From Myxococcales bacterium (GTDB lineage: Bacteria; Myxococcota_A; Polyangia; Polyangiales; Ga0077539), in NCBI GenBank assembly GCA_016792845.1, contig JAEUKH010000049.1:62001-126000 (forward strand): a stretch of 64,000 nt of DNA. The letters are read 5' to 3'. The notes beneath the pieces are model-generated. The model worked only from the letters and a program-made list of their open reading frames with translations. It did not search any database and had not been told where the DNA came from. This document shows positions 48,301 through 57,297 of this stretch, one piece after another (positions within the stretch are counted from its first letter, which is position 1; every line of letters starts with the position of its first letter). Position numbers and translations under genes: made by a program.

Positions 48301-48981
48301 ATGGGTGTGCGTGCTGCGCGTCTCGGCGCGATCTGTGTCATTTCGTTGACCCGGCTGGCCTCGGCGCAGCCCGCGCCGGGCAACACCTCGGCGGCCGCGG
48401 CCGCTGCGGCCACGGGGCCCCAGGCGCGACCGAGCGACACCTTGGGGGCGGGCATCCGGCGCAACTCGGGCTCGGCGCCTTCGCTGGGCGACTTTCCGGC
48501 CGCTGACAGCAACGCGCCGACGCCGCCGCCGAGCCGCAACGCGCCCGCCGGGCCCCTCGGCGGCACCGGCACCGTGGCCGACGAGCGCGGCCCCCACGGC
48601 GAGATGCGCGGCTCGACCGGCCCGGCCCCGGGCGAGATCGACATGACCCGACCCATCGGCCCCGCCGACGTGGCGCGGCTCGTGCGTCGCTACGACCCCC
48701 AGATGCGAGGCTGTTATGAGCGTCTCACGGCCCGCGTGCGCAACGCCCCGGGGGGGCGCGTCGCGATGCGCTTCGTGGTCAACCGCGACGGCACCGTGTC
48801 ACGCCCCGAGGCGAGCGAGCTGGCGGGCCTTCCGGCGCTGTCGGGGTGCCTGCGCGAGCAGCTGGCGCTGATGCGCTTTCCGCGGCCTGAGAGCGGGGTG
48901 CTGCCCTTCAACTATGCGATGGTCTTTGCGCCTCCGGCCCCGCCGCCGCCGCCAGCGCGGGGGCCTCGGGGTCGTCGCTGA
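48301..48981 (+). CDS. AgmX/PglI-type C-terminal domain protein
   Basis: 226 residues from the ATG at 48301 with GAGG 7 bases upstream. Signal peptide ends near ASAQ. A disordered Ala/Pro/Gly-rich region spans about 25-110 with no fold. The C-terminal domain (about 115-215) is TonB-like: IGPADVARLVRRYDPQMRGC, YERLTARVR, GGRVAMRFVVNRDGTVSRPE, and a closing PRPESGVLPFNYAMVF. This is the AgmX/PglI C-terminal domain, known from myxobacterial gliding and adhesion machinery, where it is a periplasmic connector. No gliding-motor gene is adjacent. The 3' end overlaps the convergent gene by 74 bp. Confidence 0.85.
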   Translation: MGVRAARLGAICVISLTRLASAQPAPGNTSAAAAAAATGPQARPSDTLGAGIRRNSGSAPSLGDFPAADSNAPTPPPSRNAPAGPLGGTGTVADERGPHGEMRGSTGPAPGEIDMTRPIGPADVARLVRRYDPQMRGCYERLTARVRNAPGGRVAMRFVVNRDGTVSRPEASELAGLPALSGCLREQLALMRFPRPESGVLPFNYAMVFAPPAPPPPPARGPRGRR

Positions 48982-49807
48982 GCCCGACCGAGAGGGCCAC
49001 CTCGTCGTCGTCGTCGCCGAGGCTCAGCACCACCGTCGCGTCTCGGGCGGCGCCCTCCCACAGCACCGCCACCGCGGCTCCGGTCGCGTCGCGCCAAGGG
49101 GGCGTGAGGGCCTCGGCGCGGCAGGCCGTGGCGCCTTCGGGTCGCGCGAAGGTCAGGCGCCGCGAGAAGCCCGGCCGAGAGAGCTCGATCCAGCAATCGG
49201 GGCCCACTCTGAGCTCGGCCGTCACGACGCTGTTTTCGAGGCTCCAGCGCGGGCCTTGATGCGTCACCACGGCGCCCACGTTGCGCCGCGATGGCCCCCG
49301 GCTCCACCGCGCAACCCCGCGACACATCAACGGAAAGCTCTCACAGCCGCCGGCCGCCTCGAAGCTGGGCCCGAAGGCCGCGGGCCCGGCCTCGCGCCCC
49401 GTCACCCGACGGACGATCCGCGGCGCCCGGCTGCTGCGAAAGAACCGACGCCCGCTGAAGGTGCGCCAGGGGCCGAAGGTCACCTCGCCCTCGTCGGCCT
49501 CGTCGTCGTCGCTGTCGCGGCCGTCGACGCGCTCGGCGCGCGCTGCCGCGGTCGACGCTTCTGAGGCCGGGGCGGTGTCGTCTGCGCCACCGGGTTCAGA
49601 CGACGCCGAGGCGGCCCTGGCGGGGGGCGCGGCGGGCCTCCAGGGGCGCGCCGAGGCGATGGGCGCGCGGGGCGCCGCGGGGGCGGGGTGATCGACGGCG
49701 ACCGCAGGGCGGAGCGGCGCCGCCGGGAAGCCCACCGCCGCGAAGGCCGTGAGGGTGCAGAGCGCGAGGGCGGCGAGGGGGGCGAAGTCTCGGGCGACGG
49801 CGTGCAT
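48908..49807 (-). CDS. Hypothetical protein with signal-anchor and Asp/Glu-rich linker
   Basis: 299 residues from the ATG at 49807 (AAGG close upstream). The frame is open further to 49954, but that start lies within the helicase region. An N-terminal hydrophobic segment (LAALALCTLTAFAAVGFPAA) is followed by an Ala/Pro/Ser stretch and an acidic segment (DGRDSDDDEADEGEV, about 95-110). The C-terminal 150 residues contain Trp, Cys and Arg-rich strands (CESFPLMCRGVARWSRGPS, WSLENSVVTAELRVGPDCW) and finish with an acidic run. No family recognised. The last 74 bp overlap the convergent AgmX-type gene. Confidence 0.65.
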   Translation of the reverse strand: MHAVARDFAPLAALALCTLTAFAAVGFPAAPLRPAVAVDHPAPAAPRAPIASARPWRPAAPPARAASASSEPGGADDTAPASEASTAAARAERVDGRDSDDDEADEGEVTFGPWRTFSGRRFFRSSRAPRIVRRVTGREAGPAAFGPSFEAAGGCESFPLMCRGVARWSRGPSRRNVGAVVTHQGPRWSLENSVVTAELRVGPDCWIELSRPGFSRRLTFARPEGATACRAEALTPPWRDATGAAVAVLWEGAARDATVVLSLGDDDDEVALSVGLSDDPEAPALAAAAGPEAQRPSHS

Positions 49808-49945
49808 GCCCTTGCGACGGCAGAGGGGGCGAAAAGTTCCGCCGAAGGTGATCTTGCGTGGGTTGGGGCGACGAAATGGTGGCGGCCGAGGTCGCGGGTT
49901 GCCGCCGGGTGGTGGCTCGTGATGCTTTAGGGCCCGGTATCCGCC

Positions 49946-52510
49946 ATGACGCACACGTTTCCGTTGTTAGAGCGATTGCCGCCGCGGGGTGAGTTTCTCT
50001 CCGGCGACGAGATCTTTTCTCGCTTTCTAGACTATGTCGGCGCCCGCGGGCTCTCGCTCTATCCCGCCCAAGAAGATGCGCTCTTAGAGCTCCTCGCGGG
50101 GCGCAACGTGATCCTCGCGACGCCCACCGGGAGCGGCAAATCGCTGGTCGCCACGGCCATGATCTTCAAGGCCCTCTGCGAGTCGAAGCGGGCCATCTAC
50201 ACCTGCCCCATCAAGGCCCTGGTGAGCGAGAAGTTCTTCGCGCTGTGCCAAGACTTCGGCCCTGAGAACGTCGGCATGCTGACCGGTGACGCGGCGATCA
50301 ACCGCGACGCCCCGGTGCTCTGTTGCACCGCCGAGATCCTCGCGTCGATGTGCCTCCGCGAGGGCCACTGGGCCGCCGCCGACTTCGTCATCATGGACGA
50401 GTTTCATTACTACTCAGACCGCGAGCGCGGGGTCGCCTGGCAGATCCCGCTCTTGACCCTGAGCAGCGCGACCTTCTTGCTCATGTCAGCGACCCTCGGC
50501 GACGTGAGCTTCTTCGAGAAAGAGCTCACGGGTCTGACCGACCGAAAGACCGTCACCATCCGCGCGCGCGAGCGGCCGGTGCCGCTTCACTTCGAGTACC
50601 GCGAGACGCCCCTGCACGAGACCGTGACCGAGTATGTTGAGCGCTCGCGGGCGCCGATCTACCTGGTCAATTTCACCCAGCGGGCCTGCGCCGAAGAGGC
50701 TCAGAACCTCATGTCGGTCGATTACTGCACCCGCGACGAGAAGAAGGCCATCGCCGAGGCGCTCCGCGAGATGAGCTTCGACAGCCCGTACGGGCGCGAG
50801 ATCGTGAAGTTTTTAAAGCACGGCCTCGGGCTCCACCACGCCGGGCTCTTGCCGAAATACCGTTTGATCGTTGAGAAGCTCGCGCAGCAAGGGCTCTTGA
50901 AGATCATCTTGGGCACCGACACCCTCGGGGTCGGGGTCAACATCCCCATCCGTACGGTGCTCTTTACCAAGCTCTGCAAGTACGACGGCGAGAAGACGGC
51001 CATCCTCGCGGTGCGCGATTTTCAGCAGATCGCGGGTCGCGCGGGGCGCAAGGGCTTCGACTCGGTGGGCTTCGTCGCGGCCCAAGCGCCGGAGCACGTC
51101 ATCGAGAACATGCGCATGGAGGCCAAGGCCGGAGGCGACAGCGCCAAGCTGCGAAAGCTCGTGCGCCGGAAGCCGCCCGAGAAGGGCTACGTGCACTGGG
51201 ATCGCAGCACCTTCGAGCGGCTCATCGGCGCCCAACCCGAGCCCCTCGTCTCGCGCTTTCGCGTGAGCCACAGCATGGTGCTCGCGGTGTTGCAGCGCAC
51301 CGACAACCTCCACGACGGCGCCCGGGCGCTGCGACGGCTGATCTTGCGTTCGCACGGCACCGCGGTCGAGCGCCGACGGCACCTCAAGTACGCGTGGGAG
51401 ATCTTCAAATCGCTCATCGAAGCCCGGGTGGTCACGACACAGCCCTCTGAGAACGGGTGGCGCTACGTGATCGACCGGGGGCTCCAGCTCGATTTCAACA
51501 TTCATAACACCTTGGCGCTGTGGCTCCTCGACACTCTGCCCAAGGTCGACCGAGAGTCGCCCGAGTACGCGCTGAACGTCTTGACGCTGGTCGAGTCGAT
51601 CCTCGAAAACCCTGACATCATTCTTCAGAAGCAGCTCGACGCGATCAAGCGCGAGGCCATCGGCGAGATGAAGGCCGCGGGGGTCGAGTACGACGAGCGC
51701 ATCGCGCAGCTCGAGAAGCTCGAATACCCGAAGCCGCATCGAGAGTTCATCTACGACACCTTCAACGAGTTCGCGCGGCTCCACCCCTGGGTGGTCGCTG
51801 AGAACATCAGGCCCAAGAGCATCGCGCGCGAGATGTTCGAGCAGTACGCGAGCTTCTCGAACTACATTAAAGAGTACGACCTCGAACGCTCCGAGGGTGT
51901 GCTCTTGCGCTACCTCTCAGACGTGTACAAGACCCTCGTGCAGACGGTGCCCGCGTCGGCGCGGAGCCCCGAGCTTGTTGAGATCATCGCGTTCTTCAGG
52001 GCGAGCCTGCGCGAGGTCGATTCGAGCCTTGTCGACGAGTGGGAGCGGCTGCACGCCCTCGACGAAGACGGCATCCCCTCGGCCCCGAAGCGCGACGACG
52101 CCGCGGCCGAGCCGACCGGGCCGGTCGACATCACCCGCAACGCCAGGGCCTTCACCGCGATGATTCGGCAGGCCGTCTACCGCGTGGTCAGGGCCTTGGC
52201 CAACCGCGATTGGCCCACGGCGCTGCGGCTCGTCGACCCCCTCGCCGAAGACCCGCAATGGAGCGCCGAGTCGCTCAACGACGCGATGACTCCGTGGTTC
52301 GAGGCCCACGGTCGGCTGCGGGTCGATCACGCGGCCCGGGCCCCGTCGAACACCCGAGTGAACACCGAGCGCGACGCGATGTGGCGTGTCGAGCAGGTGC
52401 TCCTCGACGACGAAGACCACAACGACGGTCTTCTGATCTTCGAGGTCGACATTGAAAAGTCGAGGGCCCTCGGCCGACCGCACCTCGCGCTCTGCGAGGT
52501 CGAGGGCTGA
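49946..52510 (+). CDS. Ski2-like DEAD/DEAH-box RNA helicase with DUF3516 C-terminal region
   Basis: 854 residues. Superfamily 2 helicase core: Q-motif region LSLYPAQEDALLELL, Walker A ATPTGSGKSLVA (about residues 57-68), motif Ia KALVSEKFFA, motif II DEFHYY, motif III SATLGD, motif IV region YLVNFTQRACAEEAQ, motif V GTDTLGVGVNIP and motif VI QQIAGRAGRKG. The extra C-terminal 450 residues (LRKLVRRKPPEKGYVHWDRS onward) are helix-rich and fit the DUF3516 region of actinobacterial and other bacterial helicases of the HelY/Ski2 class. It probably unwinds structured RNA, perhaps in decay or ribosome assembly. It stands alone in its transcript. Confidence 0.9.
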   Translation: MTHTFPLLERLPPRGEFLSGDEIFSRFLDYVGARGLSLYPAQEDALLELLAGRNVILATPTGSGKSLVATAMIFKALCESKRAIYTCPIKALVSEKFFALCQDFGPENVGMLTGDAAINRDAPVLCCTAEILASMCLREGHWAAADFVIMDEFHYYSDRERGVAWQIPLLTLSSATFLLMSATLGDVSFFEKELTGLTDRKTVTIRARERPVPLHFEYRETPLHETVTEYVERSRAPIYLVNFTQRACAEEAQNLMSVDYCTRDEKKAIAEALREMSFDSPYGREIVKFLKHGLGLHHAGLLPKYRLIVEKLAQQGLLKIILGTDTLGVGVNIPIRTVLFTKLCKYDGEKTAILAVRDFQQIAGRAGRKGFDSVGFVAAQAPEHVIENMRMEAKAGGDSAKLRKLVRRKPPEKGYVHWDRSTFERLIGAQPEPLVSRFRVSHSMVLAVLQRTDNLHDGARALRRLILRSHGTAVERRRHLKYAWEIFKSLIEARVVTTQPSENGWRYVIDRGLQLDFNIHNTLALWLLDTLPKVDRESPEYALNVLTLVESILENPDIILQKQLDAIKREAIGEMKAAGVEYDERIAQLEKLEYPKPHREFIYDTFNEFARLHPWVVAENIRPKSIAREMFEQYASFSNYIKEYDLERSEGVLLRYLSDVYKTLVQTVPASARSPELVEIIAFFRASLREVDSSLVDEWERLHALDEDGIPSAPKRDDAAAEPTGPVDITRNARAFTAMIRQAVYRVVRALANRDWPTALRLVDPLAEDPQWSAESLNDAMTPWFEAHGRLRVDHAARAPSNTRVNTERDAMWRVEQVLLDDEDHNDGLLIFEVDIEKSRALGRPHLALCEVEG

Positions 52511-52573
52511 GCGCCTTCGGGCCTCCGCCCGCTGGCGTCTTCGTTGTTCGTTGACGTGAGGGTCGTCTGTTGG

Positions 52574-52615
52574 CGCCGTCGGGCGGGCAGAGGGCCCGCC
52601 CCTCGGCCGACGGCG
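52574..52615. terminator. GC-rich hairpin between convergent helicase and ligase genes
   Basis: CGCCGTCGG (52574-52582) pairs with CCGACGGCG (52607-52615), and an inner stem of GCGGGC (52583-52588) with GCCCGC (52594-52599) closes the loop. It is the only structure in the 112-bp gap between the convergent genes. There is no T-tract, so a bidirectional terminator is a reasonable but unproven reading. Confidence 0.45.
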
Positions 52616-52622
52616 GTGGTCG

Positions 52623-53975
52623 CTAATACATGGCCGGGGGGCGCACGCTGGCTCCGCTCACGCCCGCGGGCGGCAAGACGAGCTGCTTCCGGTTGAACTC
52701 CTTCTCGGCCGCGAGCCGCGCGGCGCGCTCGGCCCTCACCGCGGCCTCGCGCTCGCCGATGAACACGGTGTACCGCGATGAGATCGCCAACAGGTGATAG
52801 AAGAAGTCCATGTCTTCTTGAGAGAGAAAGGCGCCGCAGAGGGCGTAGCCGATCCAGCTCGCTTTGAGCATCACCAGGTAATACCGGGTGTCGGTCCATT
52901 GGCCGCGCTCGAGGCGCTGCACGCGGATTTCGCACCAGCTCGTGACGAGCCAGAGCATGAAGACGAGGTAGATCCAGATGCCGACGCCGGGCAGGCCCTG
53001 CTCGCCGAGCAGCTGGTAGAACGACGAGTGCGCGACGTGGATGTCGTTCGGCACCGGCGCATAGGTGCGAAAACGCACGAGGAAGTTGCCCGTCCCCATG
53101 CCCCAGAGCGGGCGGTCTTTGGCCATGTTTCGGGCCGCCGCCCAGGCGTTCAACCGCCCGATGGCGCTCGCGTCTTTCTTCGACGCGCTGCCGATGGTCA
53201 TAAAGCGCGCGACCACCTCGCTGGGCATGTTGAGCAGGCCCACCACGGCGCTAAAGACCCCGACCACCACGAGCCAGCGCTTGTGGTGGAGGCGGTACAA
53301 GAGATAGCCCCCCACGGCGCCCAGGCCCAACATGCCGCCGCGCGACAGGCTAAAGAGGATCATCAGCGCGATGAAGGGCAGGGTGCCCCAAGCGATGATC
53401 TTCGTGAGCCGCATCTTCGAGGTGAGCCCGAGCATGAAGAGAAAGGGCACCGCCATGACGCCGGCCATGGCCATCTCGTTGCGGTCGCCGGTGGCGCCCT
53501 CCCAGTTGCCGAGCCCGAGGTAGAACTTGTTGTAAAAGAAGGCCAGGCTCACCACGAACATGCTGAGCCCGATGGCCCAGAAGAGCTCGCGCATCTGCTT
53601 CTCATCGCGGATGAATGCGCAGATGAGGTAGTACTGCAAGAGCATCTTGAAATAGTTGTCGATCTGGGTGAGCGCCGGGCCCCAACAGGGCGCGTGCAGG
53701 GCGCTGTTCACCACAGAGAGAAACATGAATAAGATCGTCCAGTGAAAGCGGTCGCTGGTGATGCGATACCTTCGATAGAAGATCAGCAGAAAGCCTAGCG
53801 CGACGGCGTAGTACGAGATCGAGAAGCGCACCGTCTCCATGCCGAAGCCGATGTGCTCGTCGCCGGGCCGTACGTTGTCGCACACCACCATGCCGTAGAC
53901 GGCCCAACGGGGGTTGCGGAGCAGCACCACCAACAGGGTGATGAGCAGAATGAGGTATCCGAGGGCGGTCTTCAT
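52623..53975 (-). CDS. Putative O-glycosylation ligase, exosortase A system-associated (Wzy/WaaL-like)
   Basis: 450 residues with about 10 to 12 membrane helices. It resembles the PEP-CTERM/exosortase-A O-antigen ligase-like family: MKTALGYLILLITLLVVLL at the start, VVCDNVRPGDEHIGFG, the large loop GNWEGATGDRNEMAMAGV, IALMILFSLSRGGMLGLGAVG, then MGTGNFLVRF and HSSFYQLLGEQGLPGVG near the C-terminus. The conserved Arg/His pattern of polysaccharide ligases and polymerases lies in these loops. It would transfer or polymerise polysaccharide at the periplasmic face. It is the last gene of the four-gene exopolysaccharide operon. Confidence 0.85.
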   Translation of the reverse strand: MKTALGYLILLITLLVVLLRNPRWAVYGMVVCDNVRPGDEHIGFGMETVRFSISYYAVALGFLLIFYRRYRITSDRFHWTILFMFLSVVNSALHAPCWGPALTQIDNYFKMLLQYYLICAFIRDEKQMRELFWAIGLSMFVVSLAFFYNKFYLGLGNWEGATGDRNEMAMAGVMAVPFLFMLGLTSKMRLTKIIAWGTLPFIALMILFSLSRGGMLGLGAVGGYLLYRLHHKRWLVVVGVFSAVVGLLNMPSEVVARFMTIGSASKKDASAIGRLNAWAAARNMAKDRPLWGMGTGNFLVRFRTYAPVPNDIHVAHSSFYQLLGEQGLPGVGIWIYLVFMLWLVTSWCEIRVQRLERGQWTDTRYYLVMLKASWIGYALCGAFLSQEDMDFFYHLLAISSRYTVFIGEREAAVRAERAARLAAEKEFNRKQLVLPPAGVSGASVRPPAMY

Positions 53976-53991
53976 CGCGGTGTGGATGCGC

Positions 53992-55083
53992 TCAGTGGAG
54001 GGTGCCGTTTTCGAGTTTGACCACGGTCTCGTAGAGCTCGCGGGCCGTTACATAATGAAGTACATACCGATCGGCGTCGCGGGTGGCGTCTTCGAGGGTC
54101 GTCAGCAGCCGGTCGAAGGGCCCGTCGGGCGTGAGGAACCAATCGGGCGCTGTGCCGTTGCAGCCGTGGGCGTGCAGCTTGATAAACCGGTGATTGGGCG
54201 CGCCCGGGAGGGCCGGGGCGTTGGCGATCCAGCTGGCGACCCGCATCGCCGCGGGGACGGGGTTCTCGGGTTCGAGCATGGCCGCCTCGATGCGGGGCAC
54301 GAGCCCGCGGGCGCGCGACCGGAGGTGCAACCCGAAGGGCCCCGGGATGAGCATCAGCTCGCCGTCACGGCGGGCGCTCCCCACGGTGACCGGGCGGCCC
54401 GTCTCGTGGGCGCGGGCCCGGCCTGGGGCGCCCCGGGCGTAATACACCTCATTGATGCGCGGGGTCTGGCAGGGCGAGGGCACGCAGGGCAAGGTCATGT
54501 CGGCATAACAGCCCGTCTCGACCAAGACCGAGAGCTCATTGTTGACACCGCAGTAGAGGCCCTCAGGGTGGCTGTTGTCGAGGGCCCAGTTGCCGTGAAT
54601 GAAAGCGTACTCGATGGTGCCGTCTTCGCGCGCGCGGAGGCAGCCGTGCTGGGTGTGCAACAGCTTTGCAAAGTCGGTGAGCGTCTGCCGAAGGTGATCG
54701 GCGGTGTCGTCGTCGTGGTGGAGGTGCACCTCGACGTCGACGAGGCCCCGCCCGCGCAACACGTTGATGCCGTCGAGGTGCTCGGGCCGATACTCTTCAA
54801 CAGGGAAGAACAGCGAGCGAACGTGCGGCCGGCCCGCGTGGTCGCGGTGGCGATCGGCGATGGCGGGGTAGCGGTTGACCCAATCGGTGACCCGCGAACG
54901 CTCGACCTCGACGGTGGGGCGGCGCCAGCGCGGTTCATAATGGTCTGCGATGCAGACATAGAGATGCACCGGGCGGTGCGGGTCGGGCGCCTCGCGGCGG
55001 GCCAGCGATTCGAGGTACCCGCGGCCCCAAAGATGGACGCCCCGAGGGTCGACCCTTCTCAACAACGACGTCACGGTGCGCAT
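53992..55083 (-). CDS. Polysaccharide deacetylase-like protein of unknown substrate
   Basis: 363 residues. The N-terminal region is VHLYVCIADHYEPRW, then DVEVHLHHDDDTADHLRQTL, and a core with IHGNWALDNSHPEGLYCGVN and TGCYADMTLPCVPSPCQ. The HxxHDDDTADH and GNWALDNS patterns look like metal-binding and catalytic motifs in a NodB/carbohydrate-esterase-4 fold, but they do not fit the standard motif order exactly. The last region (IKLHAHGCNGTAPDWF) adds another conserved His-Gly-Cys. It overlaps the glycosyltransferase gene by 13 bp and is co-transcribed with the exosortase-associated genes. Predicted glycan-modifying enzyme, activity unproven. Confidence 0.65.
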   Translation of the reverse strand: MRTVTSLLRRVDPRGVHLWGRGYLESLARREAPDPHRPVHLYVCIADHYEPRWRRPTVEVERSRVTDWVNRYPAIADRHRDHAGRPHVRSLFFPVEEYRPEHLDGINVLRGRGLVDVEVHLHHDDDTADHLRQTLTDFAKLLHTQHGCLRAREDGTIEYAFIHGNWALDNSHPEGLYCGVNNELSVLVETGCYADMTLPCVPSPCQTPRINEVYYARGAPGRARAHETGRPVTVGSARRDGELMLIPGPFGLHLRSRARGLVPRIEAAMLEPENPVPAAMRVASWIANAPALPGAPNHRFIKLHAHGCNGTAPDWFLTPDGPFDRLLTTLEDATRDADRYVLHYVTARELYETVVKLENGTLH

Positions 55084-56297
55084 GCGCGGCTCGCGAGTTT
55101 GGCGTCAAACCATGCGGTGTCGCCCCGCCCGCGCAGGGCCTCGGCGACCCGCGCGAGGAAGGTGTCAGCCCGCGCCTCCCAGCTCTCGCTGGCCAGAGAC
55201 GCCGCCCGCAGCCCGCGGCGGTCGCGCTCGCCCGAGAGGGCGGCACGCAGCGCGAGGCCCGTCTCGGGGGCCGTGTCGGCGATGGCGACCTCGGGCGAGA
55301 AGGCCACGACCTCGGGGAGCGAGGTGGCCACCACGGGTCTGCCAGACGCGAGATACTCTCGTAGTTTCAACGGGTTGATGGCCTTTGTGAGGGTCGATCG
55401 TACGTACGGCAGCCACGCCACGTCGAAGCTCGCGAGGGCCTCGGGGAGCCGGGCGTAGGGCACCGCGGGCGCGAAGCGGATGTTGTCTTGTCGGAGCCGC
55501 GGGTCGACGGCGGTGTCGGTGGGGCCCACGAAGACGAAATCGTAGTCAGGGTTGGCCCTCGCGGTGTCGACCACCAGGGGAACGTCGAGCCGCGCGTCGA
55601 CGAGCCCGAGGTAGCCCACCACCGGGCGGCCGCGCGAGACGCCGTCGAGGCGCGGGGTGCTCGGGTCGCTGGCCCGGCCGAGGTGCGCGACGTCGACGCC
55701 GTGGGGCAAGAGCGAGACCGCGCCCGAGCGGGGGACGCGGGTCTCGGCGAGCGCCTGGCTCGTGGCCAGCACCGCCGCGCAGGTGTCGAGGAGCTCGGCC
55801 TCAAGGCTGGCCGCGGCCTGCGCGTCGACCCCGGGCCAGTTGGTGAAATCGTCGACGCAGTAGTAGACGAGGCACTGCGAGCCCGCGAGCCCCGCGCCGT
55901 CGACGCCGTTGGGCACCGTGGTGACGACGATGGGGGCGTGCAGGCCCATGCGCCGCGCCGCCGCCGAGACGCGCTCGCGCACAAGACCGCGGTTGAGGGC
56001 GCGCAGGGCGTCAGGGCGCATCCACGGGAGCATCGGGGGCGAGACGACCTCGAGCTTGAGCCCCGGGGGCGTGGGGCCGAGGGCGCTCGAAGCGCGGGCC
56101 GCGCGCGGCGACAGCATCGACTGCACCTTGCGAACGACCCGCGCGGCGTCGCGGCGGTCGAGGCGCGGGGGGCGCAGCCCGAGGGTGTTGACCCAAAGCG
56201 TGGGGCACTCTCGCGCGATGCGGCGAAAGAGGTGCTGGACGCTCGACGGGTGGCCCCCCCAGTCGTCGCCGAAGACGATGAACGAGGGCGGCCTCAT
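55071..56297 (-). CDS. GT4-type glycosyltransferase
   Basis: 408 residues. GT-B fold: an N-terminal domain with FIVFGDDWGGHPSSVQHLF and later CLVYYCVDDFTNWPGV, then the C-terminal nucleotide-sugar domain with VVGYLGLVDARLDVPLV, DFVFVGPTDTAV, LPEALASFDVAWLPY and NPLKLREYLASGRPVVATSL. The last segment is the EX7E-like retaining-GT motif (K/EYLASG). Similar glycosyltransferases occur in exosortase-A exopolysaccharide clusters. It overlaps the deacetylase start by a few bases (GTGA/ATGA), so translation is coupled. Sugar donor unknown. Confidence 0.88.
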   Translation of the reverse strand: MRPPSFIVFGDDWGGHPSSVQHLFRRIARECPTLWVNTLGLRPPRLDRRDAARVVRKVQSMLSPRAARASSALGPTPPGLKLEVVSPPMLPWMRPDALRALNRGLVRERVSAAARRMGLHAPIVVTTVPNGVDGAGLAGSQCLVYYCVDDFTNWPGVDAQAAASLEAELLDTCAAVLATSQALAETRVPRSGAVSLLPHGVDVAHLGRASDPSTPRLDGVSRGRPVVGYLGLVDARLDVPLVVDTARANPDYDFVFVGPTDTAVDPRLRQDNIRFAPAVPYARLPEALASFDVAWLPYVRSTLTKAINPLKLREYLASGRPVVATSLPEVVAFSPEVAIADTAPETGLALRAALSGERDRRGLRAASLASESWEARADTFLARVAEALRGRGDTAWFDAKLASRACAP

Positions 56298-57160
56298 GCG
56301 ACCTTCCGCGGGGCGGCGGGGCTGAGCAGGCCCTCGGCTTCGAGCACGGCGCGCACGGGGCCGAAGGCGAAATTCCGCACGAGGGTGGTGAGCCGCGCGG
56401 CCATGGTGTCGAGGTTGCGGTACCCGCGAAAGGTCGCGAGGCGACCGAGCTCGAAGCGCGGCTGGTGCGGGTCGACCTCCCAGGGGTGGAGGTACACCAT
56501 GAAGGGCCCCTCGTGGGCGAGGCGACGGAGCCCCGCGAGGGTGTAGGCCATGGGCAAGAGCCGAAGGTACCCGCCCCCGCCGAGGGGCACGTTGCGCCCG
56601 AAGAGCCGCAAGGTGCTCGACGGAAACTCGACCAGGCCCTCGCCAGGCCCAGGCCCGAGACGATGCGGATGCCGCGGAAAATCAGGCACGCCGTAGCGGT
56701 CGTGGCGGATCGGGAAGATGCTCGCGTCGTAGAGAAACCCCTCGTCGCGGAGCACGTCGAGGGCCCAGAAGGTCTCGCGCACGACGCTGAAGGTCGGCGC
56801 CCTGTAGCCCGCCACGGCGACGCCCCCGGCGGCCTCGAGGGCGGCCTTGGCGCGGCGCAGATCGTCACGAAACGCCGCAGGGCCGAGGCGGGTGATCATC
56901 TGGTGGCCGTACCCGTGGCAGGCGAGCTCGTGGCCCTCGGCGACGATGCGCGCGATGAGCCCGGGGTGCCGCTCGGCGACCCAACCGAGGGTGAAGAAGG
57001 TCGCCCGCACGCCCTCGACGGCGAAGAGGTCGAGGAGGGCCGAAGTCTGCCCAACGACACGACTTTCGAGGCGATCCCATTCGTCGCGATCGACGGCGTT
57101 TGCGAGGCCCTCGACCTGAAAATATTCTTCGACATCAACCGAGAGTGCGTGGAGCGCCAT
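56294..57160 (-). CDS. Polysaccharide deacetylase, XrtA/PEP-CTERM system-associated (DUF3473)
   Basis: 288 residues from the ATG at 57160. NodB motifs: LSVDVEEYFQV at the start (metal-binding Asp), ATFFTLGWVAERHPGLI, the zinc pair in HELACHGYGHQMI, then GYRAPTFSVV and YDASIFPIRHDRYGVPDFPR, which is the specific continuation of the XrtA-associated deacetylase family. Then FMVYLHPWEVDPHQPR, the conserved catalytic His motif, and a DUF3473-type C-terminus (YRNLDTMAARLTTLV). It removes acetyl groups from an exopolysaccharide. First gene of the four-gene operon, and divergent from the FemAB-like gene 137 bp away. Confidence 0.92.
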   Translation of the reverse strand: MALHALSVDVEEYFQVEGLANAVDRDEWDRLESRVVGQTSALLDLFAVEGVRATFFTLGWVAERHPGLIARIVAEGHELACHGYGHQMITRLGPAAFRDDLRRAKAALEAAGGVAVAGYRAPTFSVVRETFWALDVLRDEGFLYDASIFPIRHDRYGVPDFPRHPHRLGPGPGEGLVEFPSSTLRLFGRNVPLGGGGYLRLLPMAYTLAGLRRLAHEGPFMVYLHPWEVDPHQPRFELGRLATFRGYRNLDTMAARLTTLVRNFAFGPVRAVLEAEGLLSPAAPRKVA

Positions 57161-57297
57161 AGGTCTCGCGGCGACGGTACCGCGAAAGACGCCGCGCGGC
57201 ACAGGGGCCTTGACGGGGCACCGCCCCTGCGTGCGAACTGCCGCCTCGCGGAGCCCCCGGACGGTGTCAGGGCGGGGCGCCGAGAGGAGAGTCGTCG

